Source: Erpobdella octoculata
Taxonomy: Eukaryota > Annelida > Clitellata > Hirudinida > Erpobdellidae
Direction: 5' to 3'
Length of the DNA: 64,000 nt
Assembly: GCA_963978895.1 (NCBI GenBank)
Contig: OZ022243.1
Span: 7,205,682 to 7,269,681, forward strand
Shown: piece after piece, positions 62,172 to 64,000 of the stretch
How positions within the stretch are numbered: the stretch's first letter is position 1
Layout: the number at the start of each line of letters is the position of its first letter
Program-made: the position numbers and the translations under genes
The notes under the pieces: model-generated
Databases searched by the model: none
What the model saw: only the letters and a program-made list of their open reading frames with translations
Told to the model about the DNA's origin: nothing

Positions 62172-62695
62172 TAAAATCTAAACAAACTAAAATGAAATCA
62201 AAATACTGTTTTTATTTGAAGATTTTTTTAAATAAAAAAAGTTGAGTATAAAAAAATTGTTTAAAATTAAAAACGGTATCTTTTTTTCACTTGTCAGTTT
62301 TAGTGTTTCACATTTCAACCGTTTTCTTTTTTTAAATTTTACATTAGAAAAATAAACCTAAAGTGATGTGAATCCAATAAAAATAATTTTGCAATTTTTT
62401 AATAAAAAATGTTTTTTTAAATGGCAAATACTAGCAATTTCTATTTAAAATGTACAACAGCAGTTTGTATCTTTTTGATTGAATTGCAAACAGATACAAG
62501 TATTAGTTTTAGTAAAAGTATTTTAAATTTGTTTTATTTGTTTTCATTTTTTTTCAATTATGTTAAAATTTTTTACCAACCAAATTGTTCAAATTTTCAT
62601 CATCTGCAACACTTAGCAAATTCAGACTCAATTCCATTCACGAATAAATGAAAATGCAAACTTACAGTCCATTTCACTAAGCTTGTCCAAAATTG
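62172..62695. other. AT-rich intergenic, nothing recognised
   Basis: A small open frame (62421-62651) is hydrophobic and low-complexity with no evidence of being a gene. Confidence 0.3.
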
Positions 62696-62699
62696 AAAA

Positions 62700-63352
62700 A
62701 AAAACCCGCCATCTTTGAACGCTCATAAATCTATATCCGGAATACAAATTCAAAAAATTCTTCCCCATCAGATAGTCCCATTCAGGAGTCGTCTTCTCAT
62801 GTAAAGTGCAGTTCCGTTTTGCCTGATGGGGTCGCTGTAGCGTGGGTCAAAAATAGTGCCAAATCCGAGATACCCATTTTCGAGCACTCATATCTCTGGA
62901 ACCGGAAGTCATATAACCCTCCGATTTAAATTCGAGATAGAGCTCTTGGATTTTTATGTTTTTTTGAGTTTAGTTTTTTTAAGGTCACGTGGTTCCGGAG
63001 ATATTCGACATCGACTCCGCAAGCGTTCATAGCCCAAAAGCAAAAAACAAGCGCCATCTTTGAACGCCCATTAATCTATATCCGGAATACAAATTTGAAA
63101 CATTCTTTCCGCATCAGATGGTCCCAATCAGGAGTCGTTTTCTCATGTAGAGTGCAACTCTGTTTAGCCTGATGGGGTCGCTGTAGCGTTGGATAAAAAT
63201 AGTGCCGAATCCGGGATACCCATTTTCGAGCGCTCATAACTCCGGAACCGGAAGTCACGTGACCCTGCGATTCAAAGTCGAGTTAGGGCTCATAGACCCC
63301 AATGTTTTGAGTTTGGTTTTTCAAGGTCACTTGCTTCCGGAGATATTCGACC
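62700..63352. repeat. Two direct copies of a roughly 340-bp repeat
   Basis: Copy 1 (about 62706-63045) and copy 2 (about 63052-63352) share CGCCATCTTTGAACGC, AATCTATATCCGGAATACAA, CTGATGGGGTCGCTGTAGCG and CTTCCGGAGATATTCGAC-type words in the same order. Copy 2 is slightly shorter. Origin is unknown; words such as GCGCTCATAACTCCGGAACC resemble non-autonomous transposon sequence. Confidence 0.8.
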
Positions 63353-64000
63353 TCATGTACTTGAAAATTCTCAGGTCGCTAGCTATTACTGTTTCTGAGA
63401 AATCGCGATTTCGTGCTTGGATTCCTATTCCTCCCGGCTCTCGTGTCCGATTCATCTACAACGGAATCGCCCGCGCATCGCACCTAAAGTCCTTTACAAA
63501 AAACTTAAATAAATAAAACATCTTTGTTAAAATTGTTTTAAAAAATGCACTCTGAATACTATAAAGCTGTTGTTTTTTATTTAATATTTAACGCAAAACA
63601 ATTTTGGAGTTTAAATAAGTGCATCTAATTTATTAACTGACATAACTGTCTTTTATAATTTTTTTGTGTATTTACGCATGCAACAGCCATATTGTTTAAA
63701 TTGAAAATTTATGAAAACTGCTGAATGCAAGTTCAAAATTTCTTAAACATTGAAAATTTTATATTTCATAATGTCTAATTCTGAAGTTTTTGAAAAACCG
63801 TAACTTTCAGACGAACGTGAATATCATTGCGTGATCTTTTTTGCTATATTCTGAATGACTAAAATGAAAATTTACGTTAAATTGAAGTCAAAAATGAATT
63901 AAAGTAGAAAACATGTTACAAATGTTCAAAAAATGCCTAAAGCTAGGTAAAATTATTGTAAGTTTCTCCGTGTCATTTGTGGATACTGTTCTCAATCAGC
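63353..64000. other. Right edge, nothing firm
   Basis: 63415-63490 is GC-richer (CCTCCCGGCTCTCGTGTCCG) and followed by an A-rich tail with AATAAATAAAA, possibly a retroposon end belonging to the duplicated repeat. The remainder is AT-rich with no recognised feature. Confidence 0.3.

Overview
The window is from an AT-rich invertebrate animal genome. Evidence: multi-exon genes with short GT-AG introns, an RNF220 and an ADAM10 orthologue, a secreted fibrinogen-domain protein, and a typical animal repeat load (Helitron-like, hAT-like, Penelope-like, RTE/LINE and tRNA-derived SINE sequence) plus very many microsatellites. There are no bacterial-style operons, Shine-Dalgarno sites or CRISPR arrays. 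I could not fix the phylum. A marine invertebrate such as a tunicate or lophotrochozoan fits, at low confidence.

Layout. 1.26-3.08 kb (-): the first four exons of a helical, spectrin-repeat-like gene that runs off the left edge. 4.8-6.75 kb: a nest of Helitron-like copies with an internal 18-bp tandem repeat. 6.8-14.4 kb: no recognisable gene, only decayed transposon sequence and a 505-bp (ATT)n array. 15.49-24.13 kb (+): a complete 10-exon gene for the E3 ubiquitin ligase RNF220 (470 aa). 24.1-30.6 kb: a microsatellite/minisatellite landscape. 32.16-36.62 kb (+): a 7-exon gene for a basic, Arg/Ser-rich 556-aa protein I do not recognise, with an RTE-type retrotransposon relic in its last intron. 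36.94-45.83 kb (-): a complete 19-exon ADAM10/Kuzbanian gene (921 aa), convergent with the previous gene (about 320 bp apart). One of its introns reads as a U12-type AT-AC intron. 46.16-50.76 kb: a hAT-like element with an exact 8-bp target duplication, carrying inside it an apparently intact Penelope-like retroelement (1003-aa RT plus GIY-YIG ORF, with a hammerhead-ribozyme-like motif downstream) and a second hAT-like MITE with its own exact 8-bp duplication. 51-54.3 kb: a LINE RT relic and more Helitrons. 54.4-55.1 kb (+): a broken LRR/Ig gene. 55.84-58.90 kb (-): a complete 5-exon gene for a secreted PAN-like plus fibrinogen-domain protein (389 aa). 60.15-61.58 kb: a 1.4-kb Helitron-like element. 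61.92-62.17 kb (+): a C-type-lectin-like exon interrupted by one stop codon. 62.7-63.5 kb: duplicated repeats.

The gene models were assembled by hand. Every splice junction was checked for reading phase, and the three family-assigned genes were checked against remembered domain architecture. Functional links: RNF220 and ADAM10 are both regulators of developmental signalling (ubiquitination; Notch-type ectodomain shedding), but their proximity does not by itself imply cooperation. The 54-62 kb stretch groups LRR/Ig, fibrinogen-like and lectin-like sequences, the kind of recognition-molecule neighbourhood that turns over fast in invertebrates. Two of these three are visibly decayed.
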